Of a DNA stretch of 64,000 nt, positions 1 through 8,475 are shown piece by piece (the first letter of the stretch is position 1; each line of letters opens with the position of its first letter). The notes beneath the pieces are model-generated. The model saw only the letters and a list, made by a program, of their open reading frames with translations, was not told the origin of the DNA and did no database searches. A program made the translations under genes and the position numbers. This stretch comes from UBA8401 sp041665525. GTDB taxonomy: Bacteria > Bacteroidota > Ignavibacteria > UBA10030 > UBA8401. The stretch is from NCBI GenBank assembly GCA_041665525.1, contig JBAYIS010000007.1:69883-133882 (forward strand), read 5' to 3'.

Positions 1-13
1 AACACAGCGGCAG

Positions 14-104
14 AACAGGACTCGGAAGATACAGAAGCCTGTATCTATCGCCCTGTTATTGTAGAAATATTTCCCATGGTAGTCAATAAATCGTGACTAC
101 CGTG
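14..104. repeat. Two inverted repeats at the left edge (no gene in 1-206)
   Basis: Bases 1-206 hold no convincing gene. Two hairpins are visible. The first is nested: AACAGG (14-19) pairs with CCTGTT (52-57) around AGATACAG (27-34)/CTGTATCT (39-46). The second is GGTAGTCA (78-85)/TGACTACC (94-101) with an 8-nt loop, extended by three more pairs including one wobble. Neither is followed by a clear T-tract on either strand, so a terminator role for the flanking genes is only possible. Confidence 0.4.
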
Positions 105-206
105 CTCGCAGTAACGTCAGGAAGAGGTCGTACGAATGACTGTAATCGCACGAACTCTCTCCCAAAAACGTCTTGCCTATACGTATTTCCTTTTATTCGA
201 CCGGTG

Positions 207-2207
207 CTATTTCACCAGTGTCATTTTCTTCACTGAACTGAACGATCCGGATTCGAGTCTGTATATATACATTCCGGATGCCAGCTTCGATGCATCGAGA
301 GTCACTGTGTATGAACCTGCTTCCTGAAATTGGTTGACCACGTTCAGTACTTCCCGACCCAGCACATCATACACTTTCAAACTGGTCGTGCCCGATTGCG
401 GCAGTGTGAATGCAATGTTCGTCGTTGGATTGAATGGATTCGGATAGTTCTGCGACAATGCGAATGTCGATGCGATGGCAGATATGCGTTTCACACTCGT
501 CGTCCATGCGTTTCCGATCCAGGTATGGGTCCAGTTATACATATTCTGCCAGGAATTATCGTTGTTGTTCGGCGAATAGCTAAGGATTCCTTCGCGGCCT
601 GATGTTGCATCACGATCATTTATGGAGAAATCAATCGGAATGCGCATTCCTACTTGCGGAGCGAAAACACTGTCTCCGGGGATGATCGCAGCAATGGCAT
701 CAAAAGACATTCGAGCTTCAACAATATATCCCGGGGTAACATTTTTTTCTTTCCATATATAATTTACACCGGGATACATCACGATTTCATTCCCGATTCC
801 TTTGTCATTATTGATCCGATTTTTAGAAAACCGGAGCATATATTCCGGCGTCGCTCCCCGTTTATACCCTGCATGTCCGCCGCCTCTCCAGTCATAAAGG
901 CCGATATTCAAGTCTGGAGCATCATTCGACCACGTGGACACTGCATCACTCGTATCGACATTGACAATATCATCAACAACATCGAATGCTATATACAGAT
1001 ACTCTGCATCCACGGCGAGATATGCTTTCACAGAAAGATCAAGACTATCGGAAATCGTTCCACCCGGCACCGTATGTGCCGTTGGCTTCGTACTGAACGC
1101 ATTCAATACGATCGGAGCTATGGCGGTCCATTCTGTTAGATCGCCGTCTGCGACAAAGTTTGCCGGCGCATCCGGTGAAATAACTGGAACTCCTTTTGCT
1201 TTTGTTGTTATCGGAGCGGAAGCAAGGGCAGGATCGCCGGCATTTCCTAATGCATCCATAGCATTAACACCGTAGTAGTATGTAACGTCCTGATCCGTTA
1301 CCGGTGCGATTGGGTAATGTGTGGCGGTCTGAGTACCCAACGCGATATTAAATGGTGCAAGATGATCAATTGTTGAATCAATTTTTACAAAAGGTTGTTC
1401 GCTGAAATACACATTATATTTTGAACCGGGTTCTTCCGGTACATCGGTCCAGACAATTGTATTCGAGTTCGTGCCCGCTGTTGCAACAACATCCGTCGGC
1501 GGCACAGGCGGCTCTTTATCCAGTTCATGGCCGAATCCGCCCAATTCGAGAATCTGGGCATCTGTCAGTGCGGTATTCCACACTGCGATCTCAGCGCAAT
1601 CCATCTCGCCGTCATCCCCGTCATCATCACCGAACATCAGCATCGATTTATCCAATGAGAAACGGATATGGTCCACTGCCTGCACATTTCCTGTTTTGAT
1701 CTTCTGACCGTCGATATAGTAATCAAAATGCTCGCCGTTCTTCACAGAGATGACGAAACGGAACCATTCGTTCGCCGTCACTGCCCACAAGGAGTATCCT
1801 GTCGTTGCATTACCAATCGTCGCTCCTGTTTTGTTGATGAACAATTCGCCGTCATTTGCATTATTGGTGTCCGTCTGAAAGAAACACTTCCATGCACCGA
1901 CGGTCGGCACACGAAAATCGATCATCATTGTATATTCATTTACCCGTGTCCCGCCGCCGTTGGGGTTCATGCCGTGCCGCAGGATGTAATGGTTTCCGAT
2001 GTCAAGCTTCACCGCTCCATTTCCCACATCCGGACCATCGATCACTTGGTGGGATCCGACAAGAATTAACGATTGGCCGATATCCGCTTTTAAAACATCT
2101 GCTGCATCATCAAATTTCCACCAGCCCTGTTTTTCAGGTAGCTGGCCGAACAGCAATGAACCGCTGCAGATCAGCAGCAGGAAGAATACGAAAGGAATTT
2201 TTTTCAT
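207..2207 (-). CDS. Secreted LamG/CBM9-like protein with T9SS type A sorting domain
   Basis: This 666-residue protein starts with a signal peptide (MKKIPFVFFLLLIC..., about 21 residues). A LamG/concanavalin-like jelly-roll follows (about 22-230), then a fibronectin III-like linker (about 235-335), then a CBM9/DOMON-like domain (about 340-570, with the 'DGDLTEWTAI' opening typical of CBM9). The C-terminus, from about 580, contains YPNPFNPTT and ends in SVKKMTLVK, the classical T9SS type A sorting domain. The inference is a protein exported by T9SS and held on or released from the cell surface, probably binding a glycan; no catalytic domain is visible. It is a single-gene unit with its own promoter and the shared palindrome at 2301-2312, so it should be co-regulated with the TonB operon upstream. 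The substrate cannot be read from the sequence. Confidence 0.85.
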   Translation of the reverse strand: MKKIPFVFFLLLICSGSLLFGQLPEKQGWWKFDDAADVLKADIGQSLILVGSHQVIDGPDVGNGAVKLDIGNHYILRHGMNPNGGGTRVNEYTMMIDFRVPTVGAWKCFFQTDTNNANDGELFINKTGATIGNATTGYSLWAVTANEWFRFVISVKNGEHFDYYIDGQKIKTGNVQAVDHIRFSLDKSMLMFGDDDGDDGEMDCAEIAVWNTALTDAQILELGGFGHELDKEPPVPPTDVVATAGTNSNTIVWTDVPEEPGSKYNVYFSEQPFVKIDSTIDHLAPFNIALGTQTATHYPIAPVTDQDVTYYYGVNAMDALGNAGDPALASAPITTKAKGVPVISPDAPANFVADGDLTEWTAIAPIVLNAFSTKPTAHTVPGGTISDSLDLSVKAYLAVDAEYLYIAFDVVDDIVNVDTSDAVSTWSNDAPDLNIGLYDWRGGGHAGYKRGATPEYMLRFSKNRINNDKGIGNEIVMYPGVNYIWKEKNVTPGYIVEARMSFDAIAAIIPGDSVFAPQVGMRIPIDFSINDRDATSGREGILSYSPNNNDNSWQNMYNWTHTWIGNAWTTSVKRISAIASTFALSQNYPNPFNPTTNIAFTLPQSGTTSLKVYDVLGREVLNVVNQFQEAGSYTVTLDASKLASGMYIYRLESGSFSSVKKMTLVK

Positions 2208-2269
2208 AGTATATCCTTAAATGTTGTAGTAAAAGGTGAAAACAATAATTTCTTATCAGGAATGAATAA

Positions 2270-2315
2270 ATAGTACCGATTTGTCCTTCTGCGGACAATC
2301 CCACGTACGTGGTAT
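2270..2315 (-). promoter_or_regulatory. Regulon site 1: palindrome plus promoter of the LamG/T9SS gene
   Basis: The palindrome CCACGTACGTGG (2301-2312) is followed on the minus strand by a -35 TTGTCC (2293-2298), exactly 17 bp, and a -10 TACTAT (2270-2275). The palindrome centre lies about 8 bp upstream of the -35, that is near -43, the class II activator position. The predicted start of transcription is near 2263, giving a leader of about 56 nt before the ATG at 2207. The same layout recurs at 11493-11538 and 18652-18697. Confidence 0.75.
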
Positions 2316-2370
2316 CTTGGGAAGAGACGAGAAAACAGCTGTTTTTAGAGGTAATCGTATTCGGGAAGTG

Positions 2371-3915
2371 TTACGGTAAGCCGAAAATAGTTTTTAATTT
2401 AGGGATATCATTCCTCCACTCGTTTCCAACCATCGGAAAAGCCGGAAGATCAGTACCACCCCGGACAAATGACACCGGCATATTTCGGGAAACGGCTGGA
2501 TCATTCAATCGCAGCGTATCGAGTACTGACCGATTGAATTGCGGCTGGTGATGTTCAACAAACGCATGGATCTTTTGAAGGAGGAAAAGCTGATCCTTTT
2601 TAACGATATACTGCCGGACTTCCTGTTCTGACCGTTCGCCAAATCCGGTGCTTTTTTGCAAGGTACTCTTCAGCCGATATTCTTCATACAGCCACTTATC
2701 ATGCCACACCCGAAGTTGCTCTTTCGTCTCCTGTGCTTCTCCATAATTTCTCTCGGTACCGATCTGGTTCAAATAATGATCCCGGACCGCAGCAGCAGTG
2801 TACGCCGCAGAAGCAACAAGAGGACGCTTGAATTCTTTCATAATCTTTCGCAACGGAAGAACGCGGGCTATTTCATCAAGAGTAAATTGCTTATCCGTTG
2901 TTGTAACAAACATCCGGTCTTTCCCATTTTTGTATGCAAGCAGTTTCGGGTGTGCACCATTTGCTTTCTCTACTGCTGAAAAGAAATCCATCGAGTTCAG
3001 GTTCGGCGAGGAAATCCATTCTTCCATTGCACCGACGAGTATTTGTAAGGAAGAAGCATTCGTCCTAACGTTTTTCGGTTCCATCAATGCTGCAACATAT
3101 GCCGTCCGCGCAGCCTGCCGTTTCCGGGCTGCAATGATTTTTTTCGATGTCGGAATTGCATTGACCGCTTGCGTCGTCGTCATACCGCTGCGGCGGATAT
3201 CGACGATCTGCAGAAGATAGAATGCGCTGTCATACTTGATCGGCACTGATATCTCGCCCGTCGGCAAAGATTTGATTGCTTCATAAAACTCCGGCGCTAT
3301 CTCCGTCCATCGTACATATCCGGATTCCAGTTGCGGCGTTATTCCATCGAGTTCCGGATTCTGGCGAACGAGCTGCAATACTGTTGACTCATATCCCCTG
3401 GTCTGCATCATCCGCCGAACCTGCTCTGCCCGTTCCCTGGTCGGTTCCATCCAAAATCGGAACTTGAACGTTACAAGCGACTTCATCGTCTCTACATTTG
3501 CTTCGTCATCGCTTACCGTGATCTTCGCATCGACGTCAGTTGTGATCACACGTTCAATGACGGCATTCCGCAAGAACTCATTCCGTAATTGCAGCAGACG
3601 CGCATTGGATTGAAAATTGAGACGCATTGCTTCCTGTGCAATGGTTTTTTCTGCCGCTAACGCTGCCAGTACGCTTGATAGTTGTTCCTGCACGGTCCTG
3701 CCTTGTTTCAACACCGGATGTGCGGTTTCAATTGCCTGCCGCAATTCTGATACCGTGATATACGAATCACCAATCACCGCAATAACAGAATCCGATATCT
3801 GCACTTGCTGCTTCGTCTGCACCGGCTGCCGGAGTTGAAACAACAGCATTACTCCGACAATGAACGCAACGGCGCTGACGCTTAGGAAAAATGCTTTCTT
3901 CAATGTTTGTATCAT
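2371..3915 (-). CDS. Parvulin-type peptidyl-prolyl isomerase, membrane-anchored
   Basis: The protein is 514 residues from the ATG at 3915 (MIQTLKKAFF...), which lies 8 nt after the stop of the PorV-like gene; an upstream in-frame extension would run into that gene and was not used. An N-terminal membrane/signal segment (about 5-27) precedes a SurA/PrsA-like chaperone region. A parvulin-like segment lies near residues 190-250 ('GEISVPIKYDSAFYLLQIVDIR'). The length and layout resemble periplasmic PpiC/SurA folding factors. As last gene of the TonB receptor operon it may assist folding or outer-membrane insertion of the three proteins encoded before it (inference). No lipobox is visible. Confidence 0.75.
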   Translation of the reverse strand: MIQTLKKAFFLSVSAVAFIVGVMLLFQLRQPVQTKQQVQISDSVIAVIGDSYITVSELRQAIETAHPVLKQGRTVQEQLSSVLAALAAEKTIAQEAMRLNFQSNARLLQLRNEFLRNAVIERVITTDVDAKITVSDDEANVETMKSLVTFKFRFWMEPTRERAEQVRRMMQTRGYESTVLQLVRQNPELDGITPQLESGYVRWTEIAPEFYEAIKSLPTGEISVPIKYDSAFYLLQIVDIRRSGMTTTQAVNAIPTSKKIIAARKRQAARTAYVAALMEPKNVRTNASSLQILVGAMEEWISSPNLNSMDFFSAVEKANGAHPKLLAYKNGKDRMFVTTTDKQFTLDEIARVLPLRKIMKEFKRPLVASAAYTAAAVRDHYLNQIGTERNYGEAQETKEQLRVWHDKWLYEEYRLKSTLQKSTGFGERSEQEVRQYIVKKDQLFLLQKIHAFVEHHQPQFNRSVLDTLRLNDPAVSRNMPVSFVRGGTDLPAFPMVGNEWRNDIPKLKTIFGLP

Positions 3916-3923
3916 GGCATCAG

Positions 3924-4979
3924 TTAAAATACAACGCCGACAGAGACACGCTGGGCATTCCCCAACACACCCCATTCGGACCAGGAATAATCACATCGTA
4001 GACCGACGTTGGATTGTTCCATCAAATAGTCGATTCCGCCACCCAATGTCAGTCCATTGACATGATCTCTCTCAAACATATTTTCAAATCCTGCCCGCAG
4101 GAAAAACAGATTGAACACGGAATATTCTGCTCCCAGAGAAACACTTTCGGTGGCATTGCTTGGATGCATGACGTCTGTGGTTACCAATAGCGCACCAAAT
4201 GTTTCCATCTGCAATTCATAGGCAACACCGAATCGGAACAGAAGCGGCATAGCGTAAGAATTTGTAGAGTAGGTTGCTTCCACTCTATCGAAGTTGTGAT
4301 GATTCTTATCCGGATCGACGGTGATGGAAAGCCGGTTTCCCCGCAGTTGTAACTCTGTTCCGAAATTGCTGAGATTTGCTCCGAGCGTCAATCCCTTCAA
4401 TTCTGTTTTATAGAGAATCCCCATGTCCAATGCAAATCCGGAGGAGGTGACAGACCAAATACGTTCCTGCACATATTTTGCAGTGAGGCCGAAGGCAAAA
4501 CGGTCTGTCAACGCCATAGAATACGTCAGTCCCAAAGCAATGTCGCGGGCGTCATACAACTCACCCGTTCCTTCCGGTTGATCGACAGTTCGCACCTTTT
4601 GCGGATCCCCAAAGTCCAGGGTGGTGAAACTCAAACCGACGGCAGCGCTCCAATCCGATAGCGGCACTACGATGCCGGCAAACTGATGATTCCTTTCGCC
4701 GATCCAATTGTTTTGCATTACCTCTATCTGCATGGACGATGCCCAAGCGACACCGGCCGGATTCCAATACAATGCGGTCGGATCGTTTGACAAAGCTGTA
4801 TAGGCATTCCCCAACGCGGCTGCCCGGGCACCGATACCGATCTCCAGAAATGCAGCGGCGGATGTGCCCACGCCGGAAACATCTGATTCAAACGTGACGT
4901 TATCAGAATTTTTTTGTGCGTATCCCAGCGACAGAAGGAAAAAACAAACTATACTTAATGTTCGTGTGTAGTGGCTCAT
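3924..4979 (-). CDS. PorV/PorQ-family outer-membrane protein
   Basis: This 351-residue protein begins with a signal peptide (MSHYTRTLSIVCFFLLSLGYAQ). The next part carries the family signature: 'GARAAALGNAYTALSNDPTALYWNPAG' is the start of a FadL/PorV-type beta-barrel (UPF0164/PorV/PorQ), and the protein ends in alternating hydrophobic strands. PorV is the T9SS outer-membrane shuttle protein that hands cargo to the attachment complex, and FCB genomes carry many paralogues. The start overlaps the stop of the giant secreted gene by 4 nt (ATGA), so translation is probably coupled. The location suggests a dedicated paralogue serving the giant protein rather than the general T9SS component. Confidence 0.8.
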   Translation of the reverse strand: MSHYTRTLSIVCFFLLSLGYAQKNSDNVTFESDVSGVGTSAAAFLEIGIGARAAALGNAYTALSNDPTALYWNPAGVAWASSMQIEVMQNNWIGERNHQFAGIVVPLSDWSAAVGLSFTTLDFGDPQKVRTVDQPEGTGELYDARDIALGLTYSMALTDRFAFGLTAKYVQERIWSVTSSGFALDMGILYKTELKGLTLGANLSNFGTELQLRGNRLSITVDPDKNHHNFDRVEATYSTNSYAMPLLFRFGVAYELQMETFGALLVTTDVMHPSNATESVSLGAEYSVFNLFFLRAGFENMFERDHVNGLTLGGGIDYLMEQSNVGLRCDYSWSEWGVLGNAQRVSVGVVF

Positions 4980-7900
4980 TTGATCACCGCAAGTTTTCCG
5001 ATTCGTTTTCCAATGCCGGGTGCTTCCACAACCCAGAGATAAATTCCGTGCGTCACTTCAAGTCCATCCTTCGTCCGCAGGTCCCACGGCTCCCTGCTGT
5101 TCTCCATTGTCGAACTGTGATTGATCACCCGCACTAATCTTCCGCTGGAGGTGAAAAGTGAGATGGTACACACCGCGGGAAGATTGACAAAATCGATCCT
5201 CCGATCACCGCGTCCCGCATCAAGGCTGACAAGATGTTGTTCCAGACTGCTCGCGGCGACATACGGATCCGGAACGGTATAAATATTCGCAAGTTCATTC
5301 TTTGCATTTACCGCGGTAACGAGATTGCCGGCAGTGGTGAATTCAAAGGAAGAATTCCTGTCGAACGGTTTTGTTGTCCTTAAACGATAGACGCTGCCGA
5401 TGGGAGGTGATACGAATTTCGACGACGGTATCGTTGTCGGATAGGTAAAATGAATGATCCACAACCGCTTGTTCAACTCGCTGACAATGATCAATGAATC
5501 GTTGTTGCTCAATTTCCCTTTATTGGCCGTCGTCCCGGTTTCAATCACGCGGAATTTCATTCGGAACGCACTGTCCGGTCTGGTCACATCCCACACCTGA
5601 TAATTCGTCGCAATATTATTGATCGACGTGTCCGCTGCATTCAGCGTATCGTTCACACGAATCTCATAATCGCGGGATGAAGCAAATCCACCGAATCCGG
5701 TCGCCCGCGGCGTACCGATGATATTGTTTATCGTGTCGTTCCATCCTGCCGAACTGATGCCGACCGTATCATGATTATCGATCGAGAGTTTGAATCCATC
5801 ATAGAGAATTTCATCCACTGCATCTCCGTCCGGATATGCCAGGCTCATCAACAGAGTGTTCGATGTAGTATTGAAAAGTATAATCTTCTTTGTCGCACCG
5901 GTGAACTTTCCGCTATAGGCAGCAAAAGAGCTGTCATCGTCGAACGTTACACGATAAGTATTTCCCGTGTGCACATTATATGGTTCCACAATGTCCACGC
6001 CGATCGAACCGAAAGTTGTATCCGTATTGCGCGAAATCCCCTGTGATGTCAGCGATGGAAAAACATAACCTGCCGCAGGTCCCGATGGAGTGACAATCGC
6101 TATGTTCCGATCGGACGAGACCGGTCTTCCAAGATCATCCAACAAAATATTGGCGGAACATTCCGTTGGAGAAATGATCGCAAGTCCCGAACGGTCTGTT
6201 AATCCGCGTGCAAAGAAGTCAGTATCGTATCCCCGGTCAACAGAAACAACTGCATAATAGTAGACGCGTCCATTCTGCACATTATTATCAACATAGTAAT
6301 GTCGAATACCGGTATCCGTCCCCATATTATATGATATGCCAAGATCGCTCGCCTGATTGATCTCGCTGCCGATACTGACAGGATGCACTCCGGTAAGTCC
6401 GTTCTTTACATCATAGATCGCTTCGGGTCGGAACAAGAGCGGATTGCTATAGGCATCGGTGATTGTTTTAATGTCATCGAAAGTCGGATTGGTGCTTTTG
6501 TAAATGTAATATGCTTCAAAGTCCGAACCATAGATCGCATCCTTCGACCGTTCGGCATTGTCGTCCCACCGCAGGATCACTTTCTTGTCGTACACTTCGT
6601 AACTGACCGTCGGCACACGGGGTGCGCTGGCAAAATTATAATCGTGGTCGTAGATCACCTGCATCGTTTTTTTATTTCGGAGAATATCCGATTTGTCATT
6701 TCCGAACAGCAGTGCAATAGCGTATCGCTGTGCGTTGGATCGGCCGCTGTCGATGGCTACTTCACCTGATCCATATATCCAACTGATATCACGGTCATAC
6801 CCCGGCACGGTAATAAACTGCCCGGGAACGATCTCCTTGTTCCAAAACAGTTCGTCATCATACAACGCATTGTTCACATCCACCAGATAGAAGGAGGTCA
6901 AACCAACCTGGTCCGATTCATCGTTATCCGTAAATCCGAAATTCGGTTCTCCTTGATCGGGTATGCCGTTCCCTTCGGTTCCATTGGCATCCGGTCCGGT
7001 ATAATCGTTCTGATCGGGACCGATACCATCCGAACCGACATCATCATTGATCGCTTCGAAATCGAGCCGGTTATTCCCGTTGACATCTTCTCCCGCATCC
7101 AGCACGCCATTCTTATTCGTATCTTCAGATGTCCAAGAACCATCAATATTCGTATCGGTATATTTCGTCCAATCTCCGTCTTCATCAAGGGCATTCCCCT
7201 GTGATTCATCGGTAATGCCGTCGTTGTCGTTATCAACACCGTCATTGGATATTCCGGGACTTTCCAGAAAGGCAAAACCGAAATAGCCGAGCGGCAATCC
7301 CAGATTCGAAACATCACCGTCACTCCATGCATAGGTAATATCATCACCGCTGTCAAAACTCGCATTGTCTCCGGAGAGTGAACCGCCCATATCCGGATCC
7401 ACGAACATGCCGACTATGGCTCGATTCAATTTCTTCCCGAAGTTCGTAATGTCATAAATGTTGATGAGGATGTCTTCTGCCAACCGCGATGACCATTGGT
7501 AACCGCGAGTTTCAACGGTAATTCCCAATCCTCTGCGTCCATTTGGGTACGCACTCTTCGAAAGCGAATCTTCAAACGGAAAATATGAGAATTCATCATT
7601 CTCACGATCATCTGCAGCATAATAGGATTCTTGATCTGCACGCACATATGCTCCGAATTCTCCGTTCCATCTGCCATCCCTAATGCTTGCGACGAGTGAA
7701 TCGTGTTCCGATCGGGTATCCCCCGGGAATGTCTGCGGCGGCCACATTTTCGGCCATGTTTGTTTTAAATGGCTCATCGACGGCCAGTTGGGAGTGTTGA
7801 TCATTTCCTTATCCAAAATGCCGTTCGCGTTGAAGTCTTCCGCCGATTGCAGCACTCCGTCATTCTCGCCGACATCGTTGGTGTTGGGAATTCCGTCCAG

Positions 7901-8455
7901 TCCGACATCCTCAGAGATGCCGCCGTATTTCCATGCAAGAGAATTTGTAGCGCGATCGTTAAAAAATCCGGGCAGCGGCTGGAATTGGTACGTATGCGAT
8001 GCATCCGGAGCAACATCTCCCCCCTGCCTGCGGTAGGATTCGGAAATGATCGCAATAGAATCGCCGTTCGTGTTGACTACTTTTGCACCGACAAAAAAGA
8101 CGAATGCATATCCATACTGAGTCCCGCTCCCTTTCGGCCAGACCGCCAACGAACTGCCGCCGAGATAATTATAGGAGAGTGACGTGTTGTTGATGAATCC
8201 GGTTTCGATCAGATTACCGTTGTGCTTGCCGTACCGCAGGTATCGCGCATTGCCGATCGCCGCAGAGATTTTCGATAAAAATTGGGGAGAATACATGCCG
8301 CGAGAATTCCGCGGTAACGGCGAGTGTCCAGCATTACCGTATTTCTGAACATCTTCCGGATTACGCTGCGCATCCGAAGTGTTTAAAACAATAGCGAGGA
8401 ATCCGAGCACTATCCAATATTTTGACACCGTGTTGTTCCAATAGAATTGTTTCAT
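4976..8455 (-). CDS. Giant secreted protein with Asp/Asn-rich calcium-type repeats and FlgD-like C-terminus
   Basis: The protein is 1159 residues from the ATG at 8455, preceded by GGAAAGAG 10 nt upstream and followed by a signal peptide (MKQFYWNNTVSKYWIVLGF...). An in-frame ATG 21 nt earlier is less likely. Acidic loops such as 'DFNANGILDKE' and 'DTNKNGVLDAGEDVNGN', at roughly residues 200-220 and 400-510, resemble thrombospondin type 3/dockerin calcium loops. The C-terminal about 100 residues ('VPDPYVAAS', then 'HGIYLWVVEAPGIGKRIGKLAVIK') form a FlgD/T9SS-like Ig module lacking the YPNPFNP motif. It is encoded between the TonB receptor and the PorV paralogue, so it is probably a surface partner of the receptor filling the place SusD occupies elsewhere (inference). 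No enzyme domain was recognised. Confidence 0.75.
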   Translation of the reverse strand: MKQFYWNNTVSKYWIVLGFLAIVLNTSDAQRNPEDVQKYGNAGHSPLPRNSRGMYSPQFLSKISAAIGNARYLRYGKHNGNLIETGFINNTSLSYNYLGGSSLAVWPKGSGTQYGYAFVFFVGAKVVNTNGDSIAIISESYRRQGGDVAPDASHTYQFQPLPGFFNDRATNSLAWKYGGISEDVGLDGIPNTNDVGENDGVLQSAEDFNANGILDKEMINTPNWPSMSHLKQTWPKMWPPQTFPGDTRSEHDSLVASIRDGRWNGEFGAYVRADQESYYAADDRENDEFSYFPFEDSLSKSAYPNGRRGLGITVETRGYQWSSRLAEDILINIYDITNFGKKLNRAIVGMFVDPDMGGSLSGDNASFDSGDDITYAWSDGDVSNLGLPLGYFGFAFLESPGISNDGVDNDNDGITDESQGNALDEDGDWTKYTDTNIDGSWTSEDTNKNGVLDAGEDVNGNNRLDFEAINDDVGSDGIGPDQNDYTGPDANGTEGNGIPDQGEPNFGFTDNDESDQVGLTSFYLVDVNNALYDDELFWNKEIVPGQFITVPGYDRDISWIYGSGEVAIDSGRSNAQRYAIALLFGNDKSDILRNKKTMQVIYDHDYNFASAPRVPTVSYEVYDKKVILRWDDNAERSKDAIYGSDFEAYYIYKSTNPTFDDIKTITDAYSNPLLFRPEAIYDVKNGLTGVHPVSIGSEINQASDLGISYNMGTDTGIRHYYVDNNVQNGRVYYYAVVSVDRGYDTDFFARGLTDRSGLAIISPTECSANILLDDLGRPVSSDRNIAIVTPSGPAAGYVFPSLTSQGISRNTDTTFGSIGVDIVEPYNVHTGNTYRVTFDDDSSFAAYSGKFTGATKKIILFNTTSNTLLMSLAYPDGDAVDEILYDGFKLSIDNHDTVGISSAGWNDTINNIIGTPRATGFGGFASSRDYEIRVNDTLNAADTSINNIATNYQVWDVTRPDSAFRMKFRVIETGTTANKGKLSNNDSLIIVSELNKRLWIIHFTYPTTIPSSKFVSPPIGSVYRLRTTKPFDRNSSFEFTTAGNLVTAVNAKNELANIYTVPDPYVAASSLEQHLVSLDAGRGDRRIDFVNLPAVCTISLFTSSGRLVRVINHSSTMENSREPWDLRTKDGLEVTHGIYLWVVEAPGIGKRIGKLAVIK

Positions 8456-8475
8456 TGCGTTGAATTCTCTTTCCA

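Noticed and set aside
2332..2345. AAAACAGCTGTTTT as terminator of the parvulin gene
   Set aside because: It is a short palindrome without loop, so a stable terminator hairpin is unlikely.
6898..7365. Met/Ile/Arg-rich frame of 155 codons in another frame of the giant protein gene
   Set aside because: Produced by the repeated GAY/AAY codons of the acidic loops; no signal or ribosome site.
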